Made by a program: the position numbers and the translations under genes. From the NCBI GenBank assembly GCA_904387375.1, contig CAJFLE010000003.1, positions 62,001-126,000 on the forward strand: DNA of 64,000 nucleotides, written 5' to 3'. Below are positions 1-10,912 of the stretch, in pieces. The notes beneath the pieces were generated by a model. The model did no database searches and had not been told where the DNA came from. It saw only the letters and a list, made by a program, of their open reading frames with translations. The DNA is from Candidatus Protoclostridium gallicola (GTDB lineage Bacteria; Bacillota; Clostridia; Christensenellales; Pumilibacteraceae). Numbering within the stretch: the stretch's first letter is position 1; each line of letters starts with the position of its first letter.

Positions 1-74
1 GCGGACGGCCTGCCCACCTGCCTATGGCGGGTTAATTATGGCAGCACAACGGCTCTCGCGGGGTTTCTTTTTGC
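1..74 (+). ncRNA. Possible 3' end of a signal recognition particle RNA (partial)
   Basis: No open reading frame explains this stretch, and it runs directly into a strong plus-strand terminator. The first bases (GCGGACGGCCTGCC) resemble the segment that follows the conserved SRP loop in large bacterial SRP RNAs (a GTGTGCCGCGG..-GCCTG-like stretch), and the rest is GC-rich and structured. The 5' part with the diagnostic GGAAGCAGC loop lies outside the window, so this is a weak, memory-based resemblance. It could equally be the end of another structured RNA or a 3' untranslated region. Confidence 0.25.
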
Positions 75-105
75 GGCGCCTTTCCTTCGGGAAGGGCGCT
101 TTTTC
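75..105 (+). terminator. Rho-independent terminator of the upstream RNA or gene
   Basis: A GC-rich stem (GCGCC..TTCC, paired with GGAAGGGCGC) closes a TTCG tetraloop and is followed by a run of T. It points away from the window start and ends the transcription unit that enters from the left. Confidence 0.85.
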
Positions 106-234
106 TGTGAGAAAAACCGAAAACGAGGAAATATGCGGCACGTTTCCTCGTTTCCAATCGTTATTATTCGGACCAATGCGGTTTACGGCAAATCCGAGGC
201 TTTGAATATGTTTTATTACGCTTTGTTCTCAATC

Positions 235-1407
235 TCAGCGGTATGCCTTTTCAAACACGCCGGCGCAGTCTTTGTCGTTCATCTCGCAGGGGTTGGCGAG
301 GAACAGTCCTCCCATCGTTTCGCGCGCGTTGACGGCGAGCGTCATGCACTCGTCTTTTTGAATGCCGTAGTCGCTCATTTTCAGATTATCCACGCCGCAC
401 GCCTTCTGCAAGGCAATGAGGGCCGTGAGGAAATCTTCGGGTTTATCCGCTTCGGGCATGCCCATTGCGCGCGCCATTTTGATAAACTGCCCGTCGCAGG
501 CGTGCTTTTCGATAAAGTAGCGGGCAAATTCGACGGAGATCATGATCAGGCCGGCGCCGTGCGGCAGGTTATGGTGATAGGCGCTCATCGCGTGTTCCAT
601 GGAGTGCTGCGCCGTGGTGGAGGTCAGCTGCATGGTGATGCCCGCGACGGTGGAAGCGTATGCGACGTGCTCGCGCGCCTCGATGTCGTTCCCGTCCTTT
701 ACGGCGCGGGGCAGATATTCTGCTATATTTTCGATTGCGGAGAGCGCGATCGCCTCGCTCAGCACGTTTACGCCGCGGCTCATCATGACTTCGGTGTTGT
801 GGAAGAGCGCGTCAAAGCCCTGATATGCCGTGTACCTGGGCGGCACCGTCTTCATAAGTTCGGGATCGACGACGGAGAGTACCGGTACGAGGCACTCCGC
901 GCCGAAGCCGATTTTTTCCTTCGTTTCGAGGTTGGAAATGACTCCCCAGCAGTTTATCTCCGAGCCCGTGCCCGACGAAGTGGGAATTGTCACAATGGGC
1001 AGCCCCTTGTTTGCGAGCGGCCTGCCCTTGCCCGTGCCGCCGTTTACATAGTCCCATAAATCGCCGTTGTTGGTCGCCATCGCCGCGATTGCCTTCGAGG
1101 AGTCAAGCACAGCCCCGCCGCCGAGCGCGAGGATAAAGTCGCACCCGTTTTCGCGCGCGAACGCCGCGCCTTCCATAATTACCTCTTTTACGGGGTTTTC
1201 CATGATTTTGTCGAACACGGCGTATTCCGCGCCCGCTTTCGCAAGCTGTTCTTTGACCTTTTCAAGCGAGCCGTTGACTTTGGTCGATTTGCCGCACGAG
1301 ATGAGCAGCATTGCCTTTTTGCCGGGCAGCGCCTGCTGCGAAAGCGTATCCAGCTTGCCGCTGCCGAACACTATGCGCGTGGGGTTATAAAAGTCGAAAG
1401 TTACCAT
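235..1407 (-). CDS. Iron-containing alcohol dehydrogenase
   Basis: NAD(P)-dependent group III alcohol dehydrogenase, 390 residues, the usual family length. The N-terminal nucleotide-binding half has the GGGAVLDSSKA glycine-rich motif. The C-terminal metal domain carries the expected ligands: Asp and His in GFDALFH, His in MEHAMS, and His in NLPHGAG. Physiologically it probably interconverts an alcohol and an aldehyde during fermentation, closest in look to butanol dehydrogenase/YqhD-type enzymes; the substrate cannot be read from sequence. It is a single-gene unit with its own sigma-A promoter and an AAAGGAGAG ribosome site, and it is separated from dapL by a terminator. Confidence 0.9.
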   Translation of the reverse strand: MVTFDFYNPTRIVFGSGKLDTLSQQALPGKKAMLLISCGKSTKVNGSLEKVKEQLAKAGAEYAVFDKIMENPVKEVIMEGAAFARENGCDFILALGGGAVLDSSKAIAAMATNNGDLWDYVNGGTGKGRPLANKGLPIVTIPTSSGTGSEINCWGVISNLETKEKIGFGAECLVPVLSVVDPELMKTVPPRYTAYQGFDALFHNTEVMMSRGVNVLSEAIALSAIENIAEYLPRAVKDGNDIEAREHVAYASTVAGITMQLTSTTAQHSMEHAMSAYHHNLPHGAGLIMISVEFARYFIEKHACDGQFIKMARAMGMPEADKPEDFLTALIALQKACGVDNLKMSDYGIQKDECMTLAVNARETMGGLFLANPCEMNDKDCAGVFEKAYR

Positions 1408-1442
1408 GATATTCTCTCCTTTATTTCGGTTTTTTCAACCCT

Positions 1443-1471
1443 ATTATAAAAGCGCGCATGAAATATGTCAA
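1443..1471 (-). promoter_or_regulatory. Sigma-A promoter of the alcohol dehydrogenase
   Basis: On the minus strand TTGACA is followed by a 17-nt spacer and TATAAT, a perfect consensus promoter. It lies about 35 nt upstream of the start codon, with AAAGGAGAG in between. Confidence 0.85.
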
Positions 1472-1535
1472 ATACATATATGGAATGAAGTTTCATAGTT
1501 TCAGGCTATTGTTTCGCGCAACATGCAGGCAGCAT

Positions 1536-1565
1536 AAAACTCCGCCCGGACGCGGACGGAGTTTT
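1536..1565 (-). terminator. Terminator downstream of dapL
   Basis: A near-perfect stem (AAAACTCCG..CGGAGTTTT) with a CG-rich centre sits 18 nt past the dapL stop and ends in T residues when read on the minus strand. It closes the large purF-carAB-pyrG-dapL operon. Confidence 0.85.
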
Positions 1566-1582
1566 GTATGTTTATGATTTAA

Positions 1583-2752
1583 TTACAGCACTTTCTTTAT
1601 GCGCTCTATCGCTTCTTTTGTCTTTTCGTAGGTATTGAACGCGGTCAGGCGGAAGTAGCCTTCCCCGTTCTTGCCGAAGCCGGAGCCGGGCGTGCCGACG
1701 ACGTTGGCGCCTTCGAGCAGGCGATCGAAGAAGTCCCAGCTGTCCGTGCCGCATTTGAGCCATATATACGGCGAGTTGACGCCGCCGGTATGGTACACGC
1801 CCATTTCGGTGAGCGCGTCGGAGATGAGTTTCGCGTTCTTCTGATACGCGGCGATATTCTCGCGGCACTGGCGTATGCCCTCGTCGGAGTATGCGGCTTC
1901 CGCCATGCGCTGCTGAATGTAGCTCGTGCCGTTGAACTTCGTGGACTGGCGGCGCGCCCACATTTTCGCGAGCTTGCCGCCGAGGAGCTCGTCGGGCACC
2001 ACGGTATAGCCGCAGCGCGTGCCGGTGAATCCCGCGGTCTTGGAATACGAGCACAGCTCGATCGCGCAGGTGCGCGCGCCTTCCACGGCGAATATGCTGC
2101 GGGGCACGTCGGGCTGAGTCACGAACGCCTCGTACGCCGCGTCGAAGATGATGACGGCGCCGAGCGAATTGGCGTAATCCACCCACGCTTTGAGTTTGTC
2201 GTACGTGAACACCGAGCCGGTCGGGTTGTTGGGCGCGCAGAGATAGATGATGTCGCATTTAACCTTTTTATCCGGCAGCGGCGCGAAGTCGTTTTCCTCT
2301 GTGGCGTCGCAGAAGATTATCTTTCTGCCGCTCATTACGTTGGAGTCGAGGTACACGGGATACACCGGGTCGGGAATGAGCACGGTGTTGTCCGAATCGA
2401 ACAGGTCGACGATGTTGCCGCAGTCGCTCTTGGCACCGTCGGACACGTGGATTTCGTGCGGGGCGACCTTGACGCCGAACAGCGAGTAATAGCGCGAGAT
2501 CGCGTCGCGCAGGAACTCGTAGCCCTGCGAGTCGGGGCTGTAACCGCGGAAGGTTTCCACCCGGCCCATTTCCGCAACCGCTTTGAGTCCGGCTTCCACG
2601 ACGCAGGGCGCGAGCGGACGGGTTACGTCGCCGATGCCCAGCTTTATGATGTCGGCGTCCGGGTGCGCCGCGGTATACTTCTTCACGCGGTTGGCTATTT
2701 CCACGAACAGATAGCTGTTCTGAATCTTATCGTAATTGGAATTGATTTTCAT
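1583..2752 (-). CDS. dapL: LL-diaminopimelate aminotransferase
   Basis: Class I/II PLP aminotransferase that converts tetrahydrodipicolinate plus glutamate to LL-diaminopimelate in one step (EC 2.6.1.83), bypassing the succinylase and acetylase routes. The protein has 389 residues. It begins with an N-terminus typical of DapL, with [15 protein letters not shown] near residue 35, and carries the PLP lysine in [15 protein letters not shown]. Its start overlaps the pyrG stop by 4 nt (ATGA), so the two are translationally coupled. Together with the DapF domain fused to CarB upstream, and with asd, dapA and dapB elsewhere in the window, it completes the meso-DAP pathway for lysine and peptidoglycan. 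Confidence 0.95.
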   Translation of the reverse strand: MKINSNYDKIQNSYLFVEIANRVKKYTAAHPDADIIKLGIGDVTRPLAPCVVEAGLKAVAEMGRVETFRGYSPDSQGYEFLRDAISRYYSLFGVKVAPHEIHVSDGAKSDCGNIVDLFDSDNTVLIPDPVYPVYLDSNVMSGRKIIFCDATEENDFAPLPDKKVKCDIIYLCAPNNPTGSVFTYDKLKAWVDYANSLGAVIIFDAAYEAFVTQPDVPRSIFAVEGARTCAIELCSYSKTAGFTGTRCGYTVVPDELLGGKLAKMWARRQSTKFNGTSYIQQRMAEAAYSDEGIRQCRENIAAYQKNAKLISDALTEMGVYHTGGVNSPYIWLKCGTDSWDFFDRLLEGANVVGTPGSGFGKNGEGYFRLTAFNTYEKTKEAIERIKKVL

Positions 2753-4362
2753 TTCCTGCTCTCCTTGCGGTTAAGCGCCGCGGCGACGAAAGCCTTGAAT
2801 ATGGGCTGCGGGCGGTGCGGGCGCGATTTGAATTCGGGGTGATACTGCACGCCTATGTAGAAGGGGTGATCGGGCAGCTCGACGGACTCGACGAGGTCGT
2901 TCTGCGGGTTACGGCCGCCGAATACGAGTCCGAGGTTGCGGAATGACTCGCGGTACGCGTTGTTGAACTCGAAGCGGTGGCGGTGGCGTTCGAAAACGGT
3001 GGTCGCGCCGCCGTAGCACTTCGACAGCAGCGTGCCGGGAGCGACTTCGCACTCGTACGCGCCCAGGCGCATGGTGCCGCCCGTGTTTTCCAGTCCCATC
3101 TGCCCTTCCATGAAGTCGATGACCTTGTCGGGCGAGGCGTGGTCGAACTCGCGGCTGTTGGCGAGCGGCAGACCGGCTACGTGGCGGGCGAACTCTATGA
3201 CCGCGATCTGCATGCCCAGGCAGATGCCGAAGTACGGCACGCCGTTTTCGCGCGCGTACTTCGCGCCGAGGATCATGCCCTCTATGCCGCGGTCGCCGAA
3301 GCCGCCGGGCACGAGTATGCCGTCGGCGCCTGACAGGCGCTTCTTGTAATTGGATTCGGTCAGTTTTTCGCTGTCCACCCAGTCGATGTTGATCTTCGCG
3401 CCGTTGTGTATGCCGGCGTGCGTCAGCGATTCGATAATGGACAGATACGTATCGTACATATGCGTGTATTTGCCGCATATTGCGATAGTGACTTCCTTGT
3501 CGCGCGCGTGGGCCTTGTCCAGCATGCTCTGCCAGTCGGTCATGTCCGGCGCGTTGTCGGGCAGGCCGAGCAGGCGGGAAACCACTTCGCATATCCTGCT
3601 CTCTTCGAGCATGACGGGGGCCTCGTACAGCAGTCCGACGTTGCGGTTTTCGATTACGCAGTCGGGATATACGTTGCACGTCATGGCGATCTTTTTCTTT
3701 ATGCCGTCGTCCAGTCTGTCGTCGCAGCGGCACACGACGAGGTCGGGCTGTATGCCGAGCGACTGCAGCTCCTTGACCGAGTGCTGAGTGGGCTTGGACT
3801 TGACTTCGCCGCTGGACTTTATGACGGGCACGAGGGTGACGTGTATGTACAGGCAGTTTTCCCTGCCCACTTCGTTGCCCACCTGCCTGATGGCTTCGAG
3901 AAAAGGCTGGCTCTCGATATCTCCTATCGTGCCGCCGATTTCGGTTATGACCACGTCGGCGCCGTCAGTGCGCGCCACGGAGTAGATAAAGCGCTTTATT
4001 TCGTTGGTGATGTGCGGAATGACCTGCACGGTTTCGCCGTTGTACATGCCGCTGCGCTCGTTGTTGAGCACGTTCCAGTACACCTTGCCCGTCGTCAGGT
4101 TGGAATATTTGTTGAGATTGACGTCGATGAAACGCTCGTAATGTCCGAGGTCGAGGTCGGTTTCCGCGCCGTCCTCGGTGACGAACACTTCACCGTGCTG
4201 GTACGGGCTCATCGTGCCGGGGTCGATGTTGATGTACGGGTCGAGCTTCTGCGCCGCGACTTTCAGCCCCTTGGCTTTGAGCAGCATGCCGAGCGACGCC
4301 GCCGTTATTCCCTTGCCCAACCCGGAGACCACGCCCCCGGTCACGAAAATATATTTCGTCAT
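2749..4362 (-). CDS. pyrG: CTP synthase (canonical copy)
   Basis: Makes CTP from UTP, ATP and glutamine (EC 6.3.4.2); 537 residues. The N-terminal amidoligase domain has the [12 protein letters not shown]-loop and the [15 protein letters not shown] metal-binding stretch. The C-terminal class I glutaminase domain is intact: nucleophile Cys in FGICLGMQ at about residue 380, and the His-Glu pair in [10 protein letters not shown]. It overlaps both neighbours by 4 nt. This is the fully equipped copy; a second, altered CTP synthase lies at 27514-29082. Confidence 0.97.
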   Translation of the reverse strand: MTKYIFVTGGVVSGLGKGITAASLGMLLKAKGLKVAAQKLDPYINIDPGTMSPYQHGEVFVTEDGAETDLDLGHYERFIDVNLNKYSNLTTGKVYWNVLNNERSGMYNGETVQVIPHITNEIKRFIYSVARTDGADVVITEIGGTIGDIESQPFLEAIRQVGNEVGRENCLYIHVTLVPVIKSSGEVKSKPTQHSVKELQSLGIQPDLVVCRCDDRLDDGIKKKIAMTCNVYPDCVIENRNVGLLYEAPVMLEESRICEVVSRLLGLPDNAPDMTDWQSMLDKAHARDKEVTIAICGKYTHMYDTYLSIIESLTHAGIHNGAKINIDWVDSEKLTESNYKKRLSGADGILVPGGFGDRGIEGMILGAKYARENGVPYFGICLGMQIAVIEFARHVAGLPLANSREFDHASPDKVIDFMEGQMGLENTGGTMRLGAYECEVAPGTLLSKCYGGATTVFERHRHRFEFNNAYRESFRNLGLVFGGRNPQNDLVESVELPDHPFYIGVQYHPEFKSRPHRPQPIFKAFVAAALNRKESRK

Positions 4363-7300
4363 AATCTCACTACTCCTTTATACACCTCGACGGCGTCGCC
4401 GGTGAGGTATACCGTATCTTCCGTATACTGGACGGTAAGCTCGCCGCCCTTGACTTTGACGGTGACCTTGTCGCCCACTCTGAACTTACCCAGTCTGGTC
4501 ATGGCGACGACGGCAGCGCAGGTGCCGGTGCCGCAGGCGTAAGTTTCGCCCGTGCCGCGCTCCCATACGCGCACTTTCATCGTCGATTCGTCGAGCACCT
4601 GCACGAACTCCACATTCACCCTGTCGGGGAACAGCGGATCGTTCTCTATTTCCGCGCCTATGCCGCACACGTCGGTGTTGTCGACGTCGTCAACGACGAT
4701 GACGCAGTGAGGATTGCCCATGCTCACGCAGGTTATGCGCCGCTTTTCGCCGGCAAGCCCGACTTCGCGGTCGATCACTTCCCCGTCCAGTCTGACGGGA
4801 ATGTCCGCTGCGTCGAACGCGGGCGCGCCCATGTCGACGCGGGCGCTCGTCACTTCGTTGTTGCGTACGTAAAGATTGAGTTTCTTTATGCCGCTCTTGG
4901 TTTCTATGGTTATGTCCTTGGACTTCACTCTTCCGGTATCGTAGAGGTACTTGCCCACGCAGCGTATTGCGTTGCCGCACATCATGCCCTCGCTGCCGTC
5001 GGAGTTGAACATGCGCATCTGCGCGTCCGCGACCTTCGACGGGCAGATGAACACGACGCCGTCGCCGCCCACGCCGAAGTGCCTGTCTGAGAGGTTGACC
5101 GCGATGGACTCCATGTTGGAGATGCTGTGGGTATGGCAGTCGATGTAGATATAGTCGTTGCCGCAGCCCTGCATCTTGACGAAGGACAGCTTCTGCTTCT
5201 CGGTGCGCATACGGTTTATGTCCACCAGCTCTATATTGCCCTGAGAGTATTTTGAGCGCAGCGAGTTGGCGAGCGCGTTCGCCGTATCGAGCGACGTCAG
5301 GCACGGTATGGCGAGCGTGACGGCGAGGCGGCGCAGTTTGACGTCGTCCTCGCTGGGTATGCGGCCGCGCGACGACGTGCATATCAGCAGGTTGACCTTG
5401 CCCGAATTCAGCGTGTCGAACGTCGTATCGTCCCCGCCGTCGCTGATCTTGTTGACGACGGTGACTTCCATGCCGGCGCGGCGGAGCACGGCTGCGGTGC
5501 CTGCCGTAGCGTACAGCTTATAGCCTATCTCGCTGTACTTCTTCGCCACGGGCGCGATCTCCGGCTTATCCGCGTCGCGCACCGTGATGAGCACGCCTTT
5601 GCGGCCCTTGCGCTCCATATTGTAGCCGGCGGCGCACAGTCCTTTGAACAGCGCCTCGTCCAGGCTCTTGCCTATGCCCAGCACTTCGCCCGTGGACTTC
5701 ATTTCGGGGCCGAGGTGCGTATCGAGATCGGCGAGCTTTTCGAAGCTGAAAATGGGCACTTTGACGGCGACGTACGGGCTGCGCCTGTACAGGCCGGTGC
5801 CGTAACCCAGTTTTTTCAGCGACTTGCCGAGCATGCACTCGGTGGCGAGCTGTATCATGGGCACGCCTGTGACCTTGCTTATATACGGCACGGTGCGGCT
5901 GGAACGAGGGTTGACCTCGATGACGTATATCTGGTTGTTCTTGACGATATACTGAATGTTTATGAGGCCTTTGGTATTCAGTCCCAGCGCAAGCTCGCGC
6001 GTGTTCTCTATGATCTTTTCTATGATGTCGTCGGTGAGTTTCTGCGCGGGATATATGGCTATGGAGTCGCCGCTGTGTATGCCCGTGCGCTCGACGTGTT
6101 CCATGATGCCGGGAATGAGTATGTCCTTTCCGTCGCAGATCGCGTCCACCTCGACCTCGGTGCCCATGACGTATTTGTCTATGAGTATGATGTTGTCGGG
6201 GTTCTCGGTGAGGATGACGCGCATGTATTCCTTTATGTCGTCGTCGCCCCATGCGATGATCATGTTCTGTCCGCCGAGGACGTAGCTCGGGCGCATGAGC
6301 ACGGGATAGCCCAGCGTTTCGCCCGCTCTGAGCGCGTCTTCGGTGTTGGTCACCGTCACGCCCGCGGGACGTTTTATATCCAGCTTTTCGAGCAGCTCGT
6401 CGAAGCGCTCCCTGTCCTCGGCCGCGTCTATCATGTCCGCGGAGGTGCCGAGTATGCGCACGCCGGCGTCGGAAAGATGCTTGGTCAGCTTTATGGCCGT
6501 CTGTCCGCCGAACGCCACGACCGCGCCGTACGGTTTTTCCGTCGCTATGACGTTGTCGACGTCTTCGGGCGTGAGAGGCTCGAAATACAGCCGGTCGGCG
6601 GTGTCGAAGTCGGTGGACACCGTTTCGGGATTGTTATTGACTATGGCGACGTCGCAGCCCGCCTCTTTGAGCGCCCACACGCAGTGGACGGACGCGTAGT
6701 CGAATTCTATGCCCTGGCCTATTCTTATGGGACCGGAGCCGAAGACGATAACGCGGCGCTTGCCAGACGCCCTTTCCTTCATGAATTCCGCCGCCTCGTT
6801 CTCGTCGTCGTACGTGGAATAGAAGTACGGCGTTTCGGCGGCGAACTCCGCGCCGCAGGTGTCGACCATCTTGTATACGGCGCGGCGGTGCTTGGGAAGC
6901 GGATTGCCGCTGATCTCGGACAGCACTCTGTCCGGATAGCCCAGCTTTTTGCCGCGCAGATACTCGTCCGCGGTCATCGCCCTGCCGCGCACCGAATGCT
7001 CGTAGTCCACGAGGTTCTTTATCTTGGTGACGAACCACTTGTCTATCTTGGTCTCGTCGCAGATTTCGTCCACGGTGCGCAGTCCGCGTTTGAGCGCCTC
7101 GTATATCATGAAGAGGCGGTAATCGGTGGCGGGCATGAGCGAATTTACGATCTTCTCGTCATCGAAACAGTTGTATTTGGAATTGTCGAGGCTGTAACCT
7201 TCGCTGCCGCGCACCGCTTTCATGAGCGCCTGCTCGAAGGTGGGCGCGATCGCCATGACCTCGCCCGTCGCCTTCATCTGCGTGCCGAGCGTGCGCTTCG

Positions 7301-8402
7301 CGTACACGAATTTGTCGAAAGGCCACCTCGGCAGCTTGACGACCACATAGTCGAGAGTGGGCTCGAAGCAGGCTTTGGTCTTGCCCGTGACGACGTTGGG
7401 AATTTCGTCGAGGTTGTAGCCGAGCGCGATAAGCGTGGCCACCTTGGCGATGGGATAGCCCGTCGCTTTGGAAGCGAGCGCGGACGAGCGCGAAACGCGG
7501 GGATTGACCTCGATGACCGCATATTCCATGCTGTCCGGTTTGAGGGCGAACTGGCAGTTGCAGCCGCCTTCCACGCCCAGCGCGGTGATGATGTCAAGCG
7601 CGGCAGTGCGCAGCATCTGATATTCCCTGTCGGCAAGCGTGACGCAGGGCGCGACGACTATGCTGTCGCCGGTGTGTATGCCCACGGGGTCGAAGTTCTC
7701 CATCGAGCAGACGGCTATGACGTTGCCGGCGTGGTCGCGCATGACCTCGAACTCTATCTCTTTCCAGCCCGCGATGCATTTTTCGATGAGCACCTGCGTG
7801 ATCGGCGACAGGTACAGTCCGCCCGCGGCGATCTCGCGCAGTTCTTTTTCGTCGTTGGCGATGCCGCCGCCCGCGCCGCCGAGCGTGAAGGCGGGGCGCA
7901 CGATGACGGGATAGCCTATCGTTTCGGCGAAGCCCACCGCGCTGTCCACGTCGTTGACGACGAGCGAGGGTATGCACGGCTGGCCTATGGACTGCATGGT
8001 GTCCTTGAACAGCTGTCTGTCCTCCGCCTTGTCGATGGTTTCGGGGTTCATGCCGAGGAGGCGGACGTTATGCTTTTTCAGGAAACCGCTCTTGTCCAGC
8101 TGCATGGACAGCGTCAGACCGGTCTGACCGCCCAGGCTGGGCAGTATGCCGTCCGGTTTTTCCTGCAGGATTATCCTTTCAAGTACGGGCAGGGTGAGCG
8201 GCTCGATGTATATCTGATCGGCCATCGCCTTGTCGGTCATGATCGTCGCGGGATTGGAGTTGACGAGCACGACTTCTATCTTTTCGTTGCGGAGAGTGCG
8301 GCATGCCTGGGTGCCTGCGTAGTCGAACTCGGCCGCCTGTCCTATGGTGATGGGACCGGAGCCTATGACGAGCACTTTCTTTATATCCTTGTTTTTAGGC
8401 AT
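4359..8402 (-). CDS. carB-dapF: Fused carbamoyl-phosphate synthase large chain and diaminopimelate epimerase
   Basis: A single uninterrupted 1347-codon frame. Residues 1-1064 are a full-length CarB: two ATP-grasp halves, each beginning with an SGPI.IGQ-type motif, followed by the C-terminal MGS-like allosteric domain. It makes carbamoyl phosphate from ammonia delivered by CarA (EC 6.3.5.5). Residues 1065-1347 are a full-length DapF, which epimerises LL- to meso-diaminopimelate (EC 5.1.1.7); both catalytic cysteines are present (Cys1142 in MMCGNAIRC, Cys1290 in YACGTGTC). DapF begins at Met1065 directly after the end of the CarB domain, with almost no linker. A weak GGTGG stretch about 11 nt before that Met could allow a separate DapF product. 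The two enzymes share no pathway. CarB start overlaps carA; the stop overlaps pyrG. Confidence 0.93.
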   Translation of the reverse strand: MPKNKDIKKVLVIGSGPITIGQAAEFDYAGTQACRTLRNEKIEVVLVNSNPATIMTDKAMADQIYIEPLTLPVLERIILQEKPDGILPSLGGQTGLTLSMQLDKSGFLKKHNVRLLGMNPETIDKAEDRQLFKDTMQSIGQPCIPSLVVNDVDSAVGFAETIGYPVIVRPAFTLGGAGGGIANDEKELREIAAGGLYLSPITQVLIEKCIAGWKEIEFEVMRDHAGNVIAVCSMENFDPVGIHTGDSIVVAPCVTLADREYQMLRTAALDIITALGVEGGCNCQFALKPDSMEYAVIEVNPRVSRSSALASKATGYPIAKVATLIALGYNLDEIPNVVTGKTKACFEPTLDYVVVKLPRWPFDKFVYAKRTLGTQMKATGEVMAIAPTFEQALMKAVRGSEGYSLDNSKYNCFDDEKIVNSLMPATDYRLFMIYEALKRGLRTVDEICDETKIDKWFVTKIKNLVDYEHSVRGRAMTADEYLRGKKLGYPDRVLSEISGNPLPKHRRAVYKMVDTCGAEFAAETPYFYSTYDDENEAAEFMKERASGKRRVIVFGSGPIRIGQGIEFDYASVHCVWALKEAGCDVAIVNNNPETVSTDFDTADRLYFEPLTPEDVDNVIATEKPYGAVVAFGGQTAIKLTKHLSDAGVRILGTSADMIDAAEDRERFDELLEKLDIKRPAGVTVTNTEDALRAGETLGYPVLMRPSYVLGGQNMIIAWGDDDIKEYMRVILTENPDNIILIDKYVMGTEVEVDAICDGKDILIPGIMEHVERTGIHSGDSIAIYPAQKLTDDIIEKIIENTRELALGLNTKGLINIQYIVKNNQIYVIEVNPRSSRTVPYISKVTGVPMIQLATECMLGKSLKKLGYGTGLYRRSPYVAVKVPIFSFEKLADLDTHLGPEMKSTGEVLGIGKSLDEALFKGLCAAGYNMERKGRKGVLITVRDADKPEIAPVAKKYSEIGYKLYATAGTAAVLRRAGMEVTVVNKISDGGDDTTFDTLNSGKVNLLICTSSRGRIPSEDDVKLRRLAVTLAIPCLTSLDTANALANSLRSKYSQGNIELVDINRMRTEKQKLSFVKMQGCGNDYIYIDCHTHSISNMESIAVNLSDRHFGVGGDGVVFICPSKVADAQMRMFNSDGSEGMMCGNAIRCVGKYLYDTGRVKSKDITIETKSGIKKLNLYVRNNEVTSARVDMGAPAFDAADIPVRLDGEVIDREVGLAGEKRRITCVSMGNPHCVIVVDDVDNTDVCGIGAEIENDPLFPDRVNVEFVQVLDESTMKVRVWERGTGETYACGTGTCAAVVAMTRLGKFRVGDKVTVKVKGGELTVQYTEDTVYLTGDAVEVYKGVVRL

Positions 8403-9474
8403 TTTTACCCTCCTTGTCTATCATTTCGATGAATCTGTCGAACAGGAACTCGGTGTCGAGCGGTCCGCCGTGCGCTTCGGGATGGAACTGCACCGTAAAG
8501 CAGGGACGTCCGATATAATCTATTCCCTCGCAGGTCTTGTCGTTCACGTTTATCATGCGCACCCTGCCCGCGCCCTCGGGCAGCGAGTTGTTCCTGACCG
8601 CGTAGCCGTGGTTCTGGCTCGTGATGCTCACCCTGCCCGTTACGAGATCCTTGACGGGCTGGTTGGCGCCGCGGTGGCCGTATTTGAGTTTGTGCGTCTT
8701 TGCGCCCGATGCGAGCGCCATGAGCTGGTGGCCGAGGCATATTCCGAAGGTGGGGATTTTCGCTTCGTTGAGCTTTCTGATCTGATCCACCTCGTACTTC
8801 GCGTCGGCGGGGTCGCCGCCGCCGTTGGACAGCATTATGCCCTGCGGCTTCATCGCGAGGATATCCTCTGCGGACGTCGTGCACGGCACCACCGTGACTT
8901 CGCAGCCGCGGCGGACGAGCTCGCGCACTATGTTGAGCTTGGCGCCGTAGTCGATGAGCACCACCCTGCGTCCCTCGCCCGTCGTATACGCCTCGGGGCA
9001 CGTCGTGCTTGCCGGAGCGGCCTCGACGCGGAACGCCCTGATCTCTTCCAGCTTACGAGCCTTGCCGGCGAGCGACTGCGTGATCATGCCGTTCATGACG
9101 CCGTGCTCGCGTATCGTCTTGGTCAGGCGGCGGGTATCTATGCCCTCTATGCCGACTATACCCTGAGCCGTCAGCCAGTCGCCCAGCTCGCACTCCTTGC
9201 GGAAGTTGCTGCCCGTGCGGCACAGCTCGCGCACGATGTATCCGCGGCAGTACGCCCTGCGGCTCTCGCTGTCAGCGGATATTGCGCCGTAGTTGCCGAT
9301 AAGCGGAAAAGTCTGCGTGATGATCTGACCGTAATACGAAGGGTCGGTCAGCGTTTCCATGTACGAACCCATGCCGGTGGTGAACACCACTTCGCCGACG
9401 CTGTCGCCCGGAACGCCTATCGAGTTGCCGGCGTATACGTCGCCGTTTTCAAGTATCAGATATGCTTTTTTCAT
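8395..9474 (-). CDS. carA: Carbamoyl-phosphate synthase small (glutaminase) chain
   Basis: Hydrolyses glutamine and channels ammonia to CarB; 359 residues. The N-terminal CPSase small-chain domain (YLILENGDVYAG) is followed by a class I glutaminase with Cys in FGICLGHQ near residue 240 and His-Glu in FHPEAHGG. The stop overlaps the carB start by 8 nt, so subunit synthesis is coupled. A GGAGAATAGAGAG ribosome site precedes the ATG. Confidence 0.96.
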   Translation of the reverse strand: MKKAYLILENGDVYAGNSIGVPGDSVGEVVFTTGMGSYMETLTDPSYYGQIITQTFPLIGNYGAISADSESRRAYCRGYIVRELCRTGSNFRKECELGDWLTAQGIVGIEGIDTRRLTKTIREHGVMNGMITQSLAGKARKLEEIRAFRVEAAPASTTCPEAYTTGEGRRVVLIDYGAKLNIVRELVRRGCEVTVVPCTTSAEDILAMKPQGIMLSNGGGDPADAKYEVDQIRKLNEAKIPTFGICLGHQLMALASGAKTHKLKYGHRGANQPVKDLVTGRVSITSQNHGYAVRNNSLPEGAGRVRMINVNDKTCEGIDYIGRPCFTVQFHPEAHGGPLDTEFLFDRFIEMIDKEGKNA

Positions 9475-9499
9475 ATTCTCTCTATTCTCCGCTTGTTTA

Positions 9500-10912
9500 T
9501 CAGTCGAACTTGTCCTTTCTTCCCGCGCCGGATACGTCTATCGGATACTTGTCCGTAAAGCAGCCGGTGCAGTACGTTATGTCGGTGCCCTGCGTGATCT
9601 TGACCAGCTCGCCCAGATCGAGGTATACGAGACTGTCGGCGCCGATCTTTTTGCACGTTTCTTCCACGCTGTAATGATTGGCTATGAGGTTTTCCTTGCT
9701 GTCTATGTCCACGCCGAAGTAGCACGGGGCTATGAACGGCGGCGCGCTTATGCGCAGATGTATTTCCTTCGCGCCCGCGTCGCGCAGCGAACGTATGATG
9801 CGCGCGCTCGTCGTGCCGCGCACTATGGAGTCGTCCACGAGTATGACGCGCTTGCCCTCTATCGAGGCGCGGAGCGGGTTGAGTTTAAGCCCCACCGCGC
9901 GCGAGCGGCCGCCCTGCGACGGCAGTATGAAACTGCGCCCCACGTAACGGTTGCGCACAAACGCCATGCCGTAGGGCAGGCCGGACTCCATGCTGTAACC
10001 GTACGCCGCGTCGAAACCGCTTTCGGGCACGCCGCACACTATGTCGGCTTCGGTCGGGCACTGCCGCGCGAGCGCCCTGCCCATTTCCAGCCGCGCCTTA
10101 TACACGCTCATGCCGTCTATGTAGCTGTCGGGGCGCGCGAAGTATATGAGCTCGAACACGCAGAGCGAGCGTTTGCCCGGTTTCTTATAGAAACTTTCCG
10201 CGCTGCCGTCGGAATGGAAGCAGCATACTTCGCCCGGGGCTATGTCGCGCACGTACGTCGCGCCTATGGAGTCGAACGCGCACGTTTCGCTGGCCGCCAC
10301 CACCGACGTGCCCAGTCTGCCCACGCACAGCGGCCGGAAGCCGTTGGGATCGCGGGCGACGATGAGTTTGTCGCGAGTCATGATTACCAGCGAATACGCG
10401 CCTTCTATTATGTCCATGAGAGCGAGCACGGACTTTTCGATATTGCCCGTTTTGATCATCTGGTCGATGATTATCTTGCTTATGATTTCGGTGTCGTTGG
10501 TCGTATAGAACACCGCGCCGCGTTCGTTTACCATGCTGCCGCGCAGCGCGTCGGCGTTGGTGATGTTGCCGTTATGACATACGGCGAACGTCAGCCGCGA
10601 GTGATGCGTCACTATGGGCTGGGTGTTCTCGGGAGTGTTGCTGCCCGTCGTCGAGTACCGCACGTGCCCCACCGCGGATTTGGTTTCGGGCGCGGACGCG
10701 AGAAATTTGTTGTCGAATACCTCGCTGACCAGGCCCACGTTCTTATGGCAGGAGATACTGTCGTCGGTGTCTCCGGCAAAGTACGCTATGCCGGCGCCTT
10801 CCTGTCCCCTGTGCTGCAACGCGAGCAGCGCCGTCGCCGCGATATGGGCGCACGGCTGGGGCACGCTGTCGATGATTCCGAATACACCGCATTCTTCGTT
10901 GAGTTTTCTCAT
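9500..10912 (-). CDS. purF: Amidophosphoribosyltransferase
   Basis: First committed step of purine synthesis, PRPP plus glutamine to phosphoribosylamine (EC 2.4.2.14); 470 residues. A short propeptide precedes the N-terminal nucleophile Cys8 (NEECGVFGI), so removal of seven residues should give the mature enzyme. The C-terminal phosphoribosyltransferase domain has the PRPP motif VILVDDSIVRGTT. Its ATG overlaps the stop of the ANTAR gene by 4 nt, and an AAGGAA ribosome site lies inside that gene. It is separate from other pur genes and grouped instead with other glutamine-using enzymes. Confidence 0.96.
   Translation of the reverse strand: MRKLNEECGVFGIIDSVPQPCAHIAATALLALQHRGQEGAGIAYFAGDTDDSISCHKNVGLVSEVFDNKFLASAPETKSAVGHVRYSTTGSNTPENTQPIVTHHSRLTFAVCHNGNITNADALRGSMVNERGAVFYTTNDTEIISKIIIDQMIKTGNIEKSVLALMDIIEGAYSLVIMTRDKLIVARDPNGFRPLCVGRLGTSVVAASETCAFDSIGATYVRDIAPGEVCCFHSDGSAESFYKKPGKRSLCVFELIYFARPDSYIDGMSVYKARLEMGRALARQCPTEADIVCGVPESGFDAAYGYSMESGLPYGMAFVRNRYVGRSFILPSQGGRSRAVGLKLNPLRASIEGKRVILVDDSIVRGTTSARIIRSLRDAGAKEIHLRISAPPFIAPCYFGVDIDSKENLIANHYSVEETCKKIGADSLVYLDLGELVKITQGTDITYCTGCFTDKYPIDVSGAGRKDKFD

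Noticed and set aside
5715..8432. 905-codon plus-strand frame opposite carB
   Set aside because: It is the antisense shadow of carB, caused by the strong GC codon bias; its translation is His/Arg/Val-rich with no motif, while the minus strand encodes an unmistakable CarB.
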